Part shown: piece by piece, positions 50,857 to 61,610 of the stretch
Position numbering within the stretch: the stretch's first letter is position 1
Layout of the letters: each line of letters begins with the position of its first letter
Assembly (NCBI RefSeq): GCF_050948215.1
Contig: NC_135151.1
Coordinates: 8,782,220 to 8,846,219, forward strand
Length of the DNA stretch: 64,000 nucleotides
Source: Halictus rubicundus
Lineage: Eukaryota > Arthropoda > Insecta > Hymenoptera > Halictidae
Reading direction: 5' to 3'
Program-made: the position numbers and the translations under genes
The notes under the pieces: model-generated
What the model was told of the DNA's origin: nothing
Database searches by the model: none
Seen by the model: the letters and a program-made list of their open reading frames with translations, nothing else

Positions 50857-52134
50857 TTAGGAGGACCCATAAGTGATCAATTATTTTTAAATCTGAAACA
50901 AACTTTGTAGTAAATTCAAGGTTTTATTTCTTAATTTATTATATATTCTCCATCATTATCAAGGACAGTTTGCCATCTTTCCTGCAAATTTTCGATCCCC
51001 CTCTTATAGAAATCCAGGGTTCGTGAAGCAAAGTATGACTCAAGGTGCCTCCTTACATCTTCTACAGAAGTGAATGTTTTATTTCTTAAAGAATGCTCCA
51101 GAGATCTGAAAAGATGATAGTCAGAGGGAGCTATATCCGGTGAGTACGCGGGGTGCGGTAAAACTTCCCATTGCAATTCTTTGATTTTTTTCCTGAGTGA
51201 GTTTCGCTGTATGGGGCCGGGCATTGTCAATTTGAAGTATTACACCTTTTCTGTGGACTAAAGATGCCTTCTTTTTCAATAGTTCTGAATACAGCCGTTG
51301 TAATTGCTGACAATACAACTCAACAGTAACTGTTTCTCGAGGTTTCAACGAATTCAAAGTGAATTATGACACGACGGTCCCACCAAATGCACAGTAACAC
51401 CTTTCTAAGTGATAAGCTAGGTTTAGGGGTTGATATTGCGGTTTGATTTGCAGAAAGCCATTGCTTGGAACGCTTTATGCGATCATAAAGAATCCATTTT
51501 TCATCTCCGGTAAGGATTCTGCTAAGAAATGGATCTCTACGAAATCTGGATAGCAATAAAGTGCAAATTGATCGACGAATATTCTTGTTGGTCTCGGATA
51601 ATTGATGCGGTACCCATATTCCTTACCTATATGCTTTTCCCATTTCGTATAGATGCCTTTGTATAGTTGACCATTGTGGACCCAAGGCTTCCCGATAATT
51701 CTTGTATACTTAATTTTGGATCAGCTTCCACTCGAGATTTTAGGGTGTCATTATCAAATTCAACTGGTCGTCCACTTCGAGGCCTGTCAGAGAGATCATA
51801 ATCACCAGCAGCAAACCTTCTGAACCAACGTTGACACTTGTTGGCCTTCAATACATCTTCATAAACATCGCAAATTTTCTTTGTTGTTACCGTTGCATTA
51901 AATCCCGCATGAAAATGAAAAAGTATACAATGACGAATATGATCCTCTGAAGGTATGGACGCCGCGATTTTATTACAGGGTTGTAAAAAAAATTATACTT
52001 TTTAGAATATTTTGACCACAGGCTGCTTTACCGAAAACTGTAAAAGAATGCGTGTTTCCTCTTCAACGATCGGTACAGAACCAAAGGCAAAACAAATTCT
52101 TCGTAAATAATTGATTACTTATGGGTACCCCTAA
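50857..52134 (-). mobile_element. mariner element, 1278 bases, inactive
   Basis: Ends TTAGGAGGACCCATAAGTGA and (reverse complement of right) TTAGGGGTACCCATAAGTAA, with a TA duplication at 50855-50856 and 52135-52136. Length and target fit the mariner family. The transposase lies on the minus strand and is broken (separate entry). Removing the element restores GCACTAATATATTAGGTGCG. That restored site itself resembles a second mariner-like end beside a piggyBac-like TTAACCCGTTGCACT. Confidence 0.92.
50928..51985 (-). pseudogene. mariner transposase remnant (DD34D type)
   Basis: Reading the minus strand from about 51985, the segments are as follows. N-terminal: SEDHIRHCILFHFHAGFNAT and KKICDVYEDV. 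Helix-turn-helix and WFRRFAAGDYDLSDRPRSGRP region at about 51780. ILTGDEKWILYD (first Asp) at about 51500. VILQIDNARPHTA (second Asp) at about 51230. YSPDIAPSDYHLF (third Asp) at about 51130. C-terminal WQTVLDNDGEYIIN with a stop at 50928. The pieces fall in different frames with breaks near 51600, 51340 and 51200, and no in-frame ATG is evident at the start. So all three catalytic aspartates are still visible but the gene is dead. Closest in style to insect mariner transposases with SDYHLF. Confidence 0.92.
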
Positions 52135-53003
52135 TATATTAGGTGCGCAAATAATTGCCTTTTTATTCGATCGGTCGTAACTATATTCATTCTATGCCGT
52201 ACGTTGTTGCTGCCATTGTTTCTCGAAAAAATGTCTTTGGAACAATCGGGGCTAGTCCCTGGCACTCGAACGGCCACGCTTGAAAATAAACAAGCCCTTC
52301 GTTAATCTTCGTGACAGAAGCAATTACACGCAATTTGTATTACATGAAACTACGAAATGCCCGAAGATAGATTAATACGTCGAATTAGGGACACAATAGT
52401 GCCGATGCCACGAGCCTGCAACCGTCCGAGTCATTAATAACATTAGCCCAGGCTAGTTTACATTAAATGCGAAAACTGCTGTGAAAGTTCCCGTCAGATA
52501 TGCATTGTTTGTGCATGGACTCTCTGGTTCTGATATTAAACGTATCCAAAGTATTTCGTGCTCCGTATTCTTTCCTAACAAATGTACATCCGCGTTTCTG
52601 AGATGTTTTTATTTTACAATTTGACGAAAATAATCATGACTGAGTCAGCGAACTAGAAATCAAGCAATTTGACATAGCATTATTCTAATTGGATAATTTT
52701 CAGCCACAATAACCCGCCGCTTATAAATGTAGATTACTATAAATGTAGAATGCTGGCGTTAATATACCCATAACTGGACAATTGGATCATTTTACAGTAT
52801 CATGTGCCCCGAAATAATTATGCTTACGACTACAACAACTGCAATTAATTCAACGATTCAACTCTTCCATGGATTTGCGTAGAAATAAAATATCTCTGAA
52901 TTCATAAACTTCTTTTTAAAAGATAGTCCATCAAAATTAAGAAATCCTGTTGGGGTACAATTTATAAAATATCTGATTTTTAGCTATCGCTTTAAATATT
53001 CTA

Positions 53004-53130
53004 ATGATAACTTTTGAACCAGTGAGTTCCTCGTCTTAAAACTTCCATTTTTGACATTTTCTCGTCAGGATGTACAGAATTATATAGTAAAAAGTAAAAA
53101 ATTTCTGGGTTGACAAAGTGAAGTTTAACC
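53004..53130. repeat. hAT-like long-TIR repeat, copy 7 (right arm only)
   Basis: AACTTTTGAACCAGTGAG, TTTTCTCGTCAGGATG, TTTCTGGGTTGACAAAGTGA and TTTAACC at the end. The left arm and centre are missing. Confidence 0.85.
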
Positions 53131-53978
53131 AGTCTCTGAAATCCAGACTGTTGTGTACAGTTGGCGCGCACATTTTCGCAATGTGCGCATTAAATTCGCG
53201 GTCTAGGGACAACCTCAGGACTCCGTGAGGATAGATAGTTTCAAACTGGGATCGTTTAAACCGTGACGCGAGGGTAAGGGCCACCGGATTTAGTTGAACA
53301 CGCGACATCTTGTTTCACTGCGAAAGTTTCGCGCGATATCGGATCCCATACGATTTCCATTTCGATCTGGTGAAAACCGAGCAAATAATTCCGCGCCCGT
53401 TCGATCGAACAGGTGTGCAGGCTTCGATGATTCGGTTGACACGAAACCTCTGGTCGCCCCGCACTCGCAACTTTAATTCGTTTAAAGTCTGTTTTCGACG
53501 CGGGACCGGATAAGAGTTCGAGGTCACGTTCCCGATGAGATCTCGGCAAGCAAACCGCGACAAGCTGCATCCGATGCAGGCGGCAAACCGCCAATAACAT
53601 TCAGAGTTGTTGGCCGACGAGCGGGATGAACGGGGTTCGGAGAGGTTCGGTATGCCCGGCAATTAGTTCCTTACAATTAGTTTCGAGTGTTCGTTGAGCA
53701 AGCTTCTATAGCCGCGGGCTGACGGACACGCGCGGCAATGCGTGCGTAATTAATCGATACGAAATCAATTCCGTGGAAATCTTGGGAATTTATGATCTGT
53801 ATATGATCTTCGTTATGATTTACGACAATTCTGACTTTGGTTCTTGTTGCCAGTGCCGCTTACATAAAGGGGTCTTCTACTGTGATCGGTATCTTTTTTT
53901 ACGCTCTCTTGCAAATTGTTTTACAAACATTTCCGTAGAAACTACGAACGTGAAACTTGTTTCTAAATACTTATCCTA

Positions 53979-54337
53979 CTGTTAAGGGCAATTAAAATTT
54001 TTTCGTTCAAAAATAATTACAGCACAAAATAACTACAGTACAGCATAATGAAATTGGCTCTTCATAAAATGAGAAAAGTACATTCCTGGTTGACATATTT
54101 CAAAAACTACTGAACCTATCGAACCAAAATTTGGCCTTTTCAACACATGTATAGCTGGAACTAGAATCATGCCAAAAATTTGTTCCACTTTCCACGATTT
54201 TTCGAAGACAAAAGAAAATTGAAGAAATCGAAATGTTCAGGCGAGCGGTTCTGCTGGAACCACGTCAATGAGAAATGCAATTTTATGAGGTTATGAATTA
54301 ATTTTCCAACGAAGAAATGTGTAATTACCCTTAACAG
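53979..54337. mobile_element. TA-flanked MITE, CTGTTAAGGG family
   Basis: Ends CTGTTAAGGGCAATTAAAAT and (reverse complement) CTGTTAAGGGTAATTACACA, with TA at 53977-53978 and 54338-54339. 359 bases with no coding capacity. Only one copy in the window. Confidence 0.8.
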
Positions 54338-55118
54338 TAGGCTAAGTATGTAGACACAAGTTTCATGTTCGTACTTTTTACGTAATTTGCGTATTCGTGC
54401 CTGTTGCTTTTTCGGAGTTAACGAGGCCGCGACGAGGCAACGCGGAATGACGAACTTACAACTGTCTTAAAGCGAACTCAGAGGTTCGCAGGAACTTAAT
54501 ACCTCGTAGGTATTACTCGCTTAATACTTGAAGACCCCGGAAACTAAGAGACGCGGTCGGAATGTCCACCCGTTCAAAACTCTATAACCGGAACGTGTTA
54601 ATCCGTCTCCAAAGTTCTCCTTCACGGAAATTATGCAAATCTACTATATGCAGTTTCCTCTGTGCACGTGTTTGCACGATAGGCGCAATATTTGTTGAAC
54701 GTGAACAGGCAATTACTGTTTATCCTCCTCCGTGTAAATTCTTGGATAATACACGCGATCTGGTTAGTCTATAGGGTTTTATAATGCACGTTCGTGTTTG
54801 TTCGTTGATGAAACACTTTTTCCGAACGAGCATTTCGATCATTATAGGGATGAAAGTGACTGAATTTAGACCAGCATCTTTCAATATTACTATGACTATG
54901 AATTATAATTTGGGCCTGACTTAGCTGTACCCTGAAGAAAGAAAATATTTACTCTGTCGTTGATGGTGTTTATTGACCAGAAATTATAATTTGGATCTGA
55001 CGAAAATATCGTAAATATAAGAAAATTGTAGGTCTATATAGCACAGAATAGAACACACACGAAATCAACGATGAAGGGAATTGACAATAAAAAGAGAATT
55101 ACGAGGACAGTTATCTCG

Positions 55119-55139
55119 TGTGAGCGTGTGTGTGTGTGA
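55119..55139. repeat. (TG)n microsatellite
   Basis: Short run of TG/GA-rich repeats. Confidence 0.8.
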
Positions 55140-55846
55140 GTATGTAATAGAAGTGACTGCTGGGAAAAAAGAGAGGAGGAGCTGAATTAAGCACAAACTG
55201 AAATTTACGTGTACAGAAGCATTCTGCAAGATTAACGCGAGACCATACAAATTGGATGATACGTGAAAACAGAATTGGCACTAGGAGAAGGTCCCTAGGA
55301 CAGTCGAAATGACAAGTAAGAAAGAAAGTAACGAGTGCAATTAACGGGGTCAACATAAAAAGGGTTAAATATTACAAATGTCACCAGGCATCCTTGGATG
55401 ACAATCTTGCTTTCCTACAATTTCCATTCCACGTAAAATAGTTTTCAGTTCCGGTATTAACAAGTCAGCTGAAACTGTTTAAGATAATTCGCAAAAATTA
55501 CTTTCATTTTCTATACGTTACCGTTCCATAGAAAATGATGTTTAACCCGAAGTAAAGAAAAGCTTCAAACCGTTCTATCTGCCTTATCATCTGTGTACTT
55601 TTATGATTATGATAGCAATAAGATGGAATAAGTGTTACTACAATCACCCTATCAAAGAATACCTGAAATGAAAAAGAACCTTAGCTTTTATGGTTATTTG
55701 TCTATAGTATAACGTTCCTTTCATATACGGTTACAAATAACATGGAATTCAGACCTCATAGCAATAACAACAAAGAAAAATCAACCAATCTTCGACGCTT
55801 ATGTTGGACAGCATAAACCTAAAACGCGGCGAACGGTACAATTAGA

Positions 55847-56274
55847 GGCGAAACTTTACTTCAGGAAACTAGAAATTTTTAACTTTTCTTATGTAATCCA
55901 GTAGATTTTGGCGAGAAAATGTCGAAAATCTAAGTTTCAATTCTAGGAGATCAGCAGTTCAAAAGTTTTTGACCGGTAGGGGCGCCACCATATTGACTAC
56001 GCTTGCAAATCTACGTTATCGACACCATCGCGTGCCTGTGCTGCCACCTAGCGGCTCCGCTCGTTGGACGACACGCGACGCTAAGTACATATCAACATGG
56101 CGACGCCCTCACCTGTCAAAAACGCTTAGACTCTTAATCTTTAAATAAGCATAACTTTTCAACCAGTGAATTCCTAACATTAAAACTTAGACTTTCGGCA
56201 TTTTCTCGCCAAAATCTACAGGATTACGTAAAAAAAAGTTAAAAATACCTGGTTTCCTGAGGTAAAGTATAACC
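55847..56274. repeat. hAT-like long-TIR repeat, copy 8
   Basis: Left arm ACTTTACTTCAGGAAACTAG; right arm AACCAGTGAATTCC, TTTTCTCGCCAAAATC and GGTTTCCTGAGGTAAAG. Flanking octamers CAATTAGA and CAATGAGA agree at seven of eight positions. Termini of the CTGAGGTAAAG type are shared with copy 9. The centre CCACCTAGCGGCTC and CGTTGGACGACACGCGAC is shared with copy 3. Confidence 0.9.
56040..56054 (-). promoter_or_regulatory. CTCF-like motif inside repeat copy 8
   Basis: Minus strand reads CCGCTAGGTGGCAGC, identical to the motif in copy 3 at 26559-26573 despite divergence of the surrounding arms. Confidence 0.3.
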
Positions 56275-58512
56275 CAATGAGACGTGAACAAGAAAAGTTA
56301 GAAACTTAAGGCGTGTCACTTTGTAATAATAATAAGTGACTATCCTATTCTCCCCTACATTATTAACGAAGATCTTAAGGTTACAGTAACGAAACGAGAC
56401 GAGAGAAGGTTACAGCGTTGCGAAAATCCCGACTCCAGCCAAGTCGAACATTTCTTTGACCCGTGGTATAGTAACGTCGCACTGGTAACAGTGATTAAAG
56501 AGCTCCATTCGTCGGCCAGCTTCTTTGTCGGCGTTAAGCGACTCGTTTATCAGTCACCGGGGCCGGGGGCTCGTGCAAAAATAGTGGCTAATGGCGGAAA
56601 ATATTTGCCTTTGATCTAGCAGAGACTGTCACGTGGAGTAGAATGGAGGTTCCCGTTGAACGAATTACGTACGGTTTTGCTAATGACGCGTTCCGCGAAA
56701 CGTGACGGGTTCCAGTCACAGCTTTCTCGACTTGCCGCCGGTAATTCGTCCTTGCTGGGCTTTAATCTAATAATTACGCCAATTGGGAAATTTGATAGCA
56801 GTTCCGCGCGTTCAACGCAAGCCCATTGTGCCGCGAAAATGTCCGCCAAGAACCGGTCCTCTGGTTTTCGTTTATTCGCATGATTGCCCCGTGAACTTCT
56901 TTTCGACGGCGTATTCGCCTGCGAAAGTTATTTTATCGTCAAAACGGTAGGAAATACAGTGGAACATTCATTATCCGAATTGCCGTTGCATACCTCTGGG
57001 ATAAACAAATTATTCGGTCTCTGCTTGAAGAATTCGTAGAAGTGGGAAGAAAATTTCCATTTGTTTCATACGTCTACATTTACTTTGATTGCTTAAATAT
57101 TGGTTATAAAAGAATAGAATTTTAATTCAACGGCACTGGAAATAGCTGATTTAATTGTTCATACGAATGTCAGTTTCCTAATAATTCGGTATTAGGTACG
57201 TACGTTATTATTCTGTCCAAATATTTACACATTTTTCAAAAACAGTATTTCATGATTAACATACTAACTACACCAACAATTGAAATGTTCCGACTCCTCA
57301 GACGTGTTTCCCGTTTCAATGGAGTTGTCGGATTGTAAACCCCCGCACAAATCGAATAGCTCAATATTTGTCAGATCGATACTGTATTTGCTAACAATAA
57401 CAGGTGTGTTTGACTTGCGAAGAAAAAATTGGACACTGATTATACATTGAGAAGGTGTCGAACAATTTCGGAACGCTGGATCCCATCTCGTGGCTCAATG
57501 GGTCGATTTAATTCTAAAGTACACAGTCTGTTCGCGTTATTACTAGCCCGTGTTTTCCTCGTAAATTATAAACACACAGGAAAATGAAAAAGGAAAACGG
57601 TTTGCGTGTTTTATGACCGACGTAACAGCGTACGCCAACAGCTCGCGTTCGGAATATTTTTAGAAAAAGATGATCCTTCATGTTTTTCTTGTTTTTCATA
57701 CGATATAAATGCGGCATTCTTAAAGTTCAATATTTTATTAGAAATCATACACCAGAGACACCATTGTTGCGTTTGCTAAAGCGCAATCATCTTTCTTATT
57801 TTATAAGAAAGAATAAAAAGATTAATATTCTCCGTTGTTTGTTATAAAAGAAATCATGTTTGCGTTCTCTAAATCTTACATATGCTACGTTGTTTGCACT
57901 CAGTAACTCGGTGAAACTCAATAACACTATTTTTTTCGTATTATTATTCTTCGAATAAATACTGCCAAGCTGCAATTGATGAGTTTGTGAAAGAACCTAT
58001 TACAACGACTAGAACAATGGCATCGATCCTTCTAAATGTTTCCACGCAGACAACACATAATAGTTGATTCGCAAAGAAAATTCATCTTCGGTCGAACCGT
58101 TACAATAGTGTTGTGGGTTCATGTTAAGCGGCCATCTTGTCTTACGACACGTCCGCCTGAAATGTACGCGATAAAATCAGCGTACCATAAGGTGATGTCA
58201 AGCTTTCGAACTACATAATAAAAGATCGCTCGTAAAAATGGGCGATTCTAACTCGAAATATGGACCAGTCATTTTATGATGATTAGACATCGAACACTCT
58301 ACTGAAAATCATATCGAAAAGACAACATTCTCGATCCTGCGATTGACATGACGTACAATCGAAGCTAAAGGAAAAGGATAGTTGATATGACAAACCAGAG
58401 TACATAAAAGTCCTAACAGTCTCTTATCAGAAACAATAAAATTCTATCGTGCTCCAACATTTTGTATGTGTACATAAACTCGCCAGATTACTGTAAATAC
58501 TTGCACAATATA

Positions 58513-58952
58513 TACTGGGTGAGTCAGTAAGAACCGCTATGTATTGGTTGTATCAAAAAACTTTTTAATGAATTACATAGCATTTTAAGGGACGCATCGA
58601 ATGAGTAGAATTTGATTTTTGTATATCTCATTGTTTCGGAGATATCAAGGTGACCTTGAGTTTTCTCGAAGTCAATGCACCTTGTTTTAATACCACGTTG
58701 TCATTGTGCCGGTAAATGGACGAATTCAGCAACACATAGTACGTTGACCTTGAGGTGACCTTGAAGGAACCTTTGATAAAACTCAAAATCACCTTGATGT
58801 CTTAGAAAAAATGATATATATATAAAAATCAAATTCTACTCGTTCGATGCGCGTCCTTTAAAATGCTACATAATTCATTCGAGAGTTTTTTTCTTATGCA
58901 ACCAATAGATACCGAGTTATTTTAGATAGTTATTACTGACTCACCCTGCATA
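58513..58952. mobile_element. Foldback element with arms of about 150 bases
   Basis: Left end CTGGGTGAGTCAGTAAGAAC and right end (reverse complement) GCAGGGTGAGTCAGTAATAA. Further in, GAATGAGTAGAATTTGATTT pairs with AAATCAAATTCTACTCGTTC, and CAAGGTGACCTTGAGTTTT pairs with AAAACTCAAAATCACCTTG. Flanked by TA-rich sequence on both sides. Noncoding. Confidence 0.8.
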
Positions 58953-59503
58953 TATACATATGTTAAGAGAACATAAATCTCACTCTGCACTCGCATTCAT
59001 CCAGTGACCCATATTCCAGTCAGCTTTGAAGTTCAAATTGAGAGAACGTAGTGACAGGTGACCGACAATTGTCAATACCTGCCTGCCACACGAGTTCTCG
59101 CATATAGTCTGCAGAAAAATATCAACTTTCCTGTTCACCCGCGAGCTCCAGGCACCAACGAAACATCAATCTGAGTACACCTCTTAGTGGATTGCAACAT
59201 GAACACCACCCGCAGACTCTGTAGCCACCACGAGTTCCTTTTGGAGGAGTTCCATACACACGAGCGTCCCTTATCCCAAAGTATCGTTCACGTCCACGAT
59301 TTTCTCTCCACCAAAAAATATCGCGAATGCACTTGAAGCGAACGTAGCTGTACGTGTGTCTGTGTACCCGTCGTGTCACCGAAGTCCGAGCACGGGCTGA
59401 TCAATGTTGCGTAGCTCGTGGTCCCGGATCGGCTACGAGAAACAAGACCGAACGGTGGAATACTGATCCTGATACGTGCATATTTTCTTTCCGACTATCG
59501 CAG

Positions 59504-59590
59504 GGGTGACCATTCTGCTGTCGCTGACAGTTTTCCTGAACCTCGTGGCAGAAAGCATGCCGACGACCTCGGACGCTGTCCCTCTAATAG
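59504..59590 (+). CDS. nAChR alpha subunit, exon with pore-lining TM2
   Basis: Internal exon of 87 bases, starting GG after the acceptor CGCAG and completing the Gly split from the previous exon. It reads VTILLSLTVFLNLVAE, then SMPTTSDAVPLI plus G. This is TM2, which lines the channel pore, and the TM2-TM3 linker of an insect alpha7-type nAChR. Frame, phase (1 and 1) and length match the exon expected after the one ending at 23779, but the two are separated by 35724 bases. The donor GTACCT at 59591 is weak compared with the GTRAGT consensus. The TM3 exon should follow but was not recognised before 64000. Alternative versions of the TM2 exon occur in some insect alpha6 genes; no second version was recognised here. 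Confidence 0.95.
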
Positions 59591-60540
59591 GTACCTATGA
59601 CAACCACACCAATGATAATTAAGCATCCGGCTTTGGCAAGCCTGTGTTCTACCTGTTCTTTTCGATGTCTGTGTAAATATTTCTATATATTATACCGTAC
59701 ACCAAGTGTTTGTGCCTGTCGTTTAAGCATCCCCCTTTCCGACCTGCAAAACGGCTGGCGGAAGGGTCGAAAGCGCGTGTTCGAAGAGAAATCATGCGGG
59801 ACGGTAAGAACCTCGAAGGTCGTTCAGGCTTCCGGGACAATTTTGTTATTTTCGACGGGCCGGGAGACGGCGAAATCCACTTTACAGGGCCGACGCCGCT
59901 AGAAAAGGACAATCTATCGTCGGACGGCCGTCGGTAAGCTATTTTTCGGCTTCGACGGAGCCGAACCACTCTCCCTCGCTCGCTCCGGGGCCGACCATTA
60001 CACGGCCATTTTCCACCGAGATACGATTTTATTCTTCGACTTAATAGGCGACGGGTGAGACCTGCTTGACCCGAGAATCTTCGTTCCAATGGTTTCGCGA
60101 CCGACGATCGGCAGAACGTCCTCTCTTCGGTTTGCGGTAAAACTTTCGAATTTCTCCACCAAGCTTTCGTCACCTGTTATGCGTCATTCTGCTTGTTTCA
60201 ATTTGCTGAATACGAATATGGCTTCCGTTTCCTGCGGAAATTACAAGTTTCTTTGCAAAAGACTTTCCTATCAGGGCGTTGAATGTTGCCTATAAGTGTG
60301 CATTTGTGGTAAAGTCACAGGCGTAGCCACATCGGAAACCGAAATCAGACCAGCATTGGTTTCGAAACCCTGCCGTCGATGTCATTCATGCTTCTGTCTG
60401 TACACAGGCGCAGAATTCAATGTGTTGGCTCGAAAGTTTTCTGCGAATATCTCGGGAACGTGTAATTTCCGCGAAAAACGAAAGTCGTATTCGTATTCAG
60501 CACATCGAAACGAATAGAATGGGGTATAACGGGTACCTAA

Positions 60541-60551
60541 GGGGGGGGGGG
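60541..60551. repeat. Mononucleotide G tract
   Basis: Eleven consecutive G on the + strand. Confidence 0.95.
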
Positions 60552-61589
60552 ACAATTGTAAAGTTCAGACGCATTTACAATTTTATAAAGAATTTTGTTG
60601 GTAGAGAACCTGTTAAATGTGTTACGACGACAATTTATTAAAATATGAATTTTTATTTTGTTCTGTACTGTGATTTAAATGCCTTTTTCTGGGTAATTAT
60701 GACTTTTGCTATATTACGTACAGTGTGTTTCCAAAATATTAGTACGAAAAACGAGTTTGAAGATCCTATAAATACTGTGGAAAATTTCCAACCTACAGCA
60801 CTACTTACATTAAAATATCGCTATAAATCGAATGTGCGTAGAATTGTTATGAAAGTTTTTTAGTTTAATTTATGCACTACTTGCTATTGAAAAATAATGA
60901 TTTTTACTTATCCTGTGTGCTATTTGAAGAATTTCATAAATGTCCGAAATAATCGAAAATAAAAATTACATAATTGAAGAATATTAATAGATACAGTTAT
61001 ATTGCTCGCATAATATTAGTATATATGACATATAATATAATTGCCAAGATTCTGCAAGTTTAATTATAAATTTTATAATGAATCCGGCCATTTGTCCATA
61101 AAATTTCAATTTATCATAAAAAGTAATAGAGTTCAAAGGCAAGTTTAAGTAAATTTGTCATTTTATTTCACCTTGTGCGTTCAGTTGGAATCTTTTTTTA
61201 TTCATTTAAAATTATAAAGACTACTTAATAAATTCGGAACGGTTCGCACGATCATTAAAACTCTATGGTCGTCGATGTAATTTTGTAGCGGGCGGAAAAT
61301 TTTAATTTCATTTGGAGCTCTGTCGACAAAGGAATTTAATTTTCATTGAAACGGACGAACGGCAAAGCAACATGGACGTCCGCCATTTATATTTTTCTAT
61401 CTCCAGCAGGATCGAAAATCGCATTATGCCGAAAGACGGGGTTGAATCTGTCAGTTATAAATCATCCCGATGATTTAGTATAAAAACAAACGAGACGGAT
61501 GAAAATGCAGGAAACGTGCCGCTCGAGAGGCTGAATTAAATGTGAAATACTATTCTCGCCTAACAGCATCAAAGCGAAGTTGAAGGGAG

Positions 61590-61610
61590 CAAGAGAGAGA
61601 GAGAGAGAGA
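61590..61610. repeat. (GA)n microsatellite
   Basis: Short perfect GA run. Confidence 0.9.

Larger units (their letters stand above)
23780..59503 (+). other. Giant nAChR intron between TM1 and TM2, 35724 bases
   Basis: Bounded by donor GTAACG and acceptor CGCAG, phase 1. It carries most of the mobile elements of the window, including six hAT-like long-TIR copies, the broken mariner and several nested composites, all listed separately. Stretches without a supported feature are 30641-31570, 37050-38980, 40489-46896 (apart from a TC run near 45.65 kb), 47151-48336, 48754-49660, 52135-53003, 54338-55846 and 56275-58512. The CpG-rich parts (about 43.6-44.8, 47.5-47.8, 50.3-50.8 and 53.3-53.7 kb) contain no recognisable exon. 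Confidence 0.85.

Noticed and set aside
59591..59620. Extension of the TM2 exon past 59590 through GTYDNH
   Set aside because: It reaches a stop within ten codons and lacks the TM3 sequence. The phase-1 GT at 59591 gives the exon length expected for the family.
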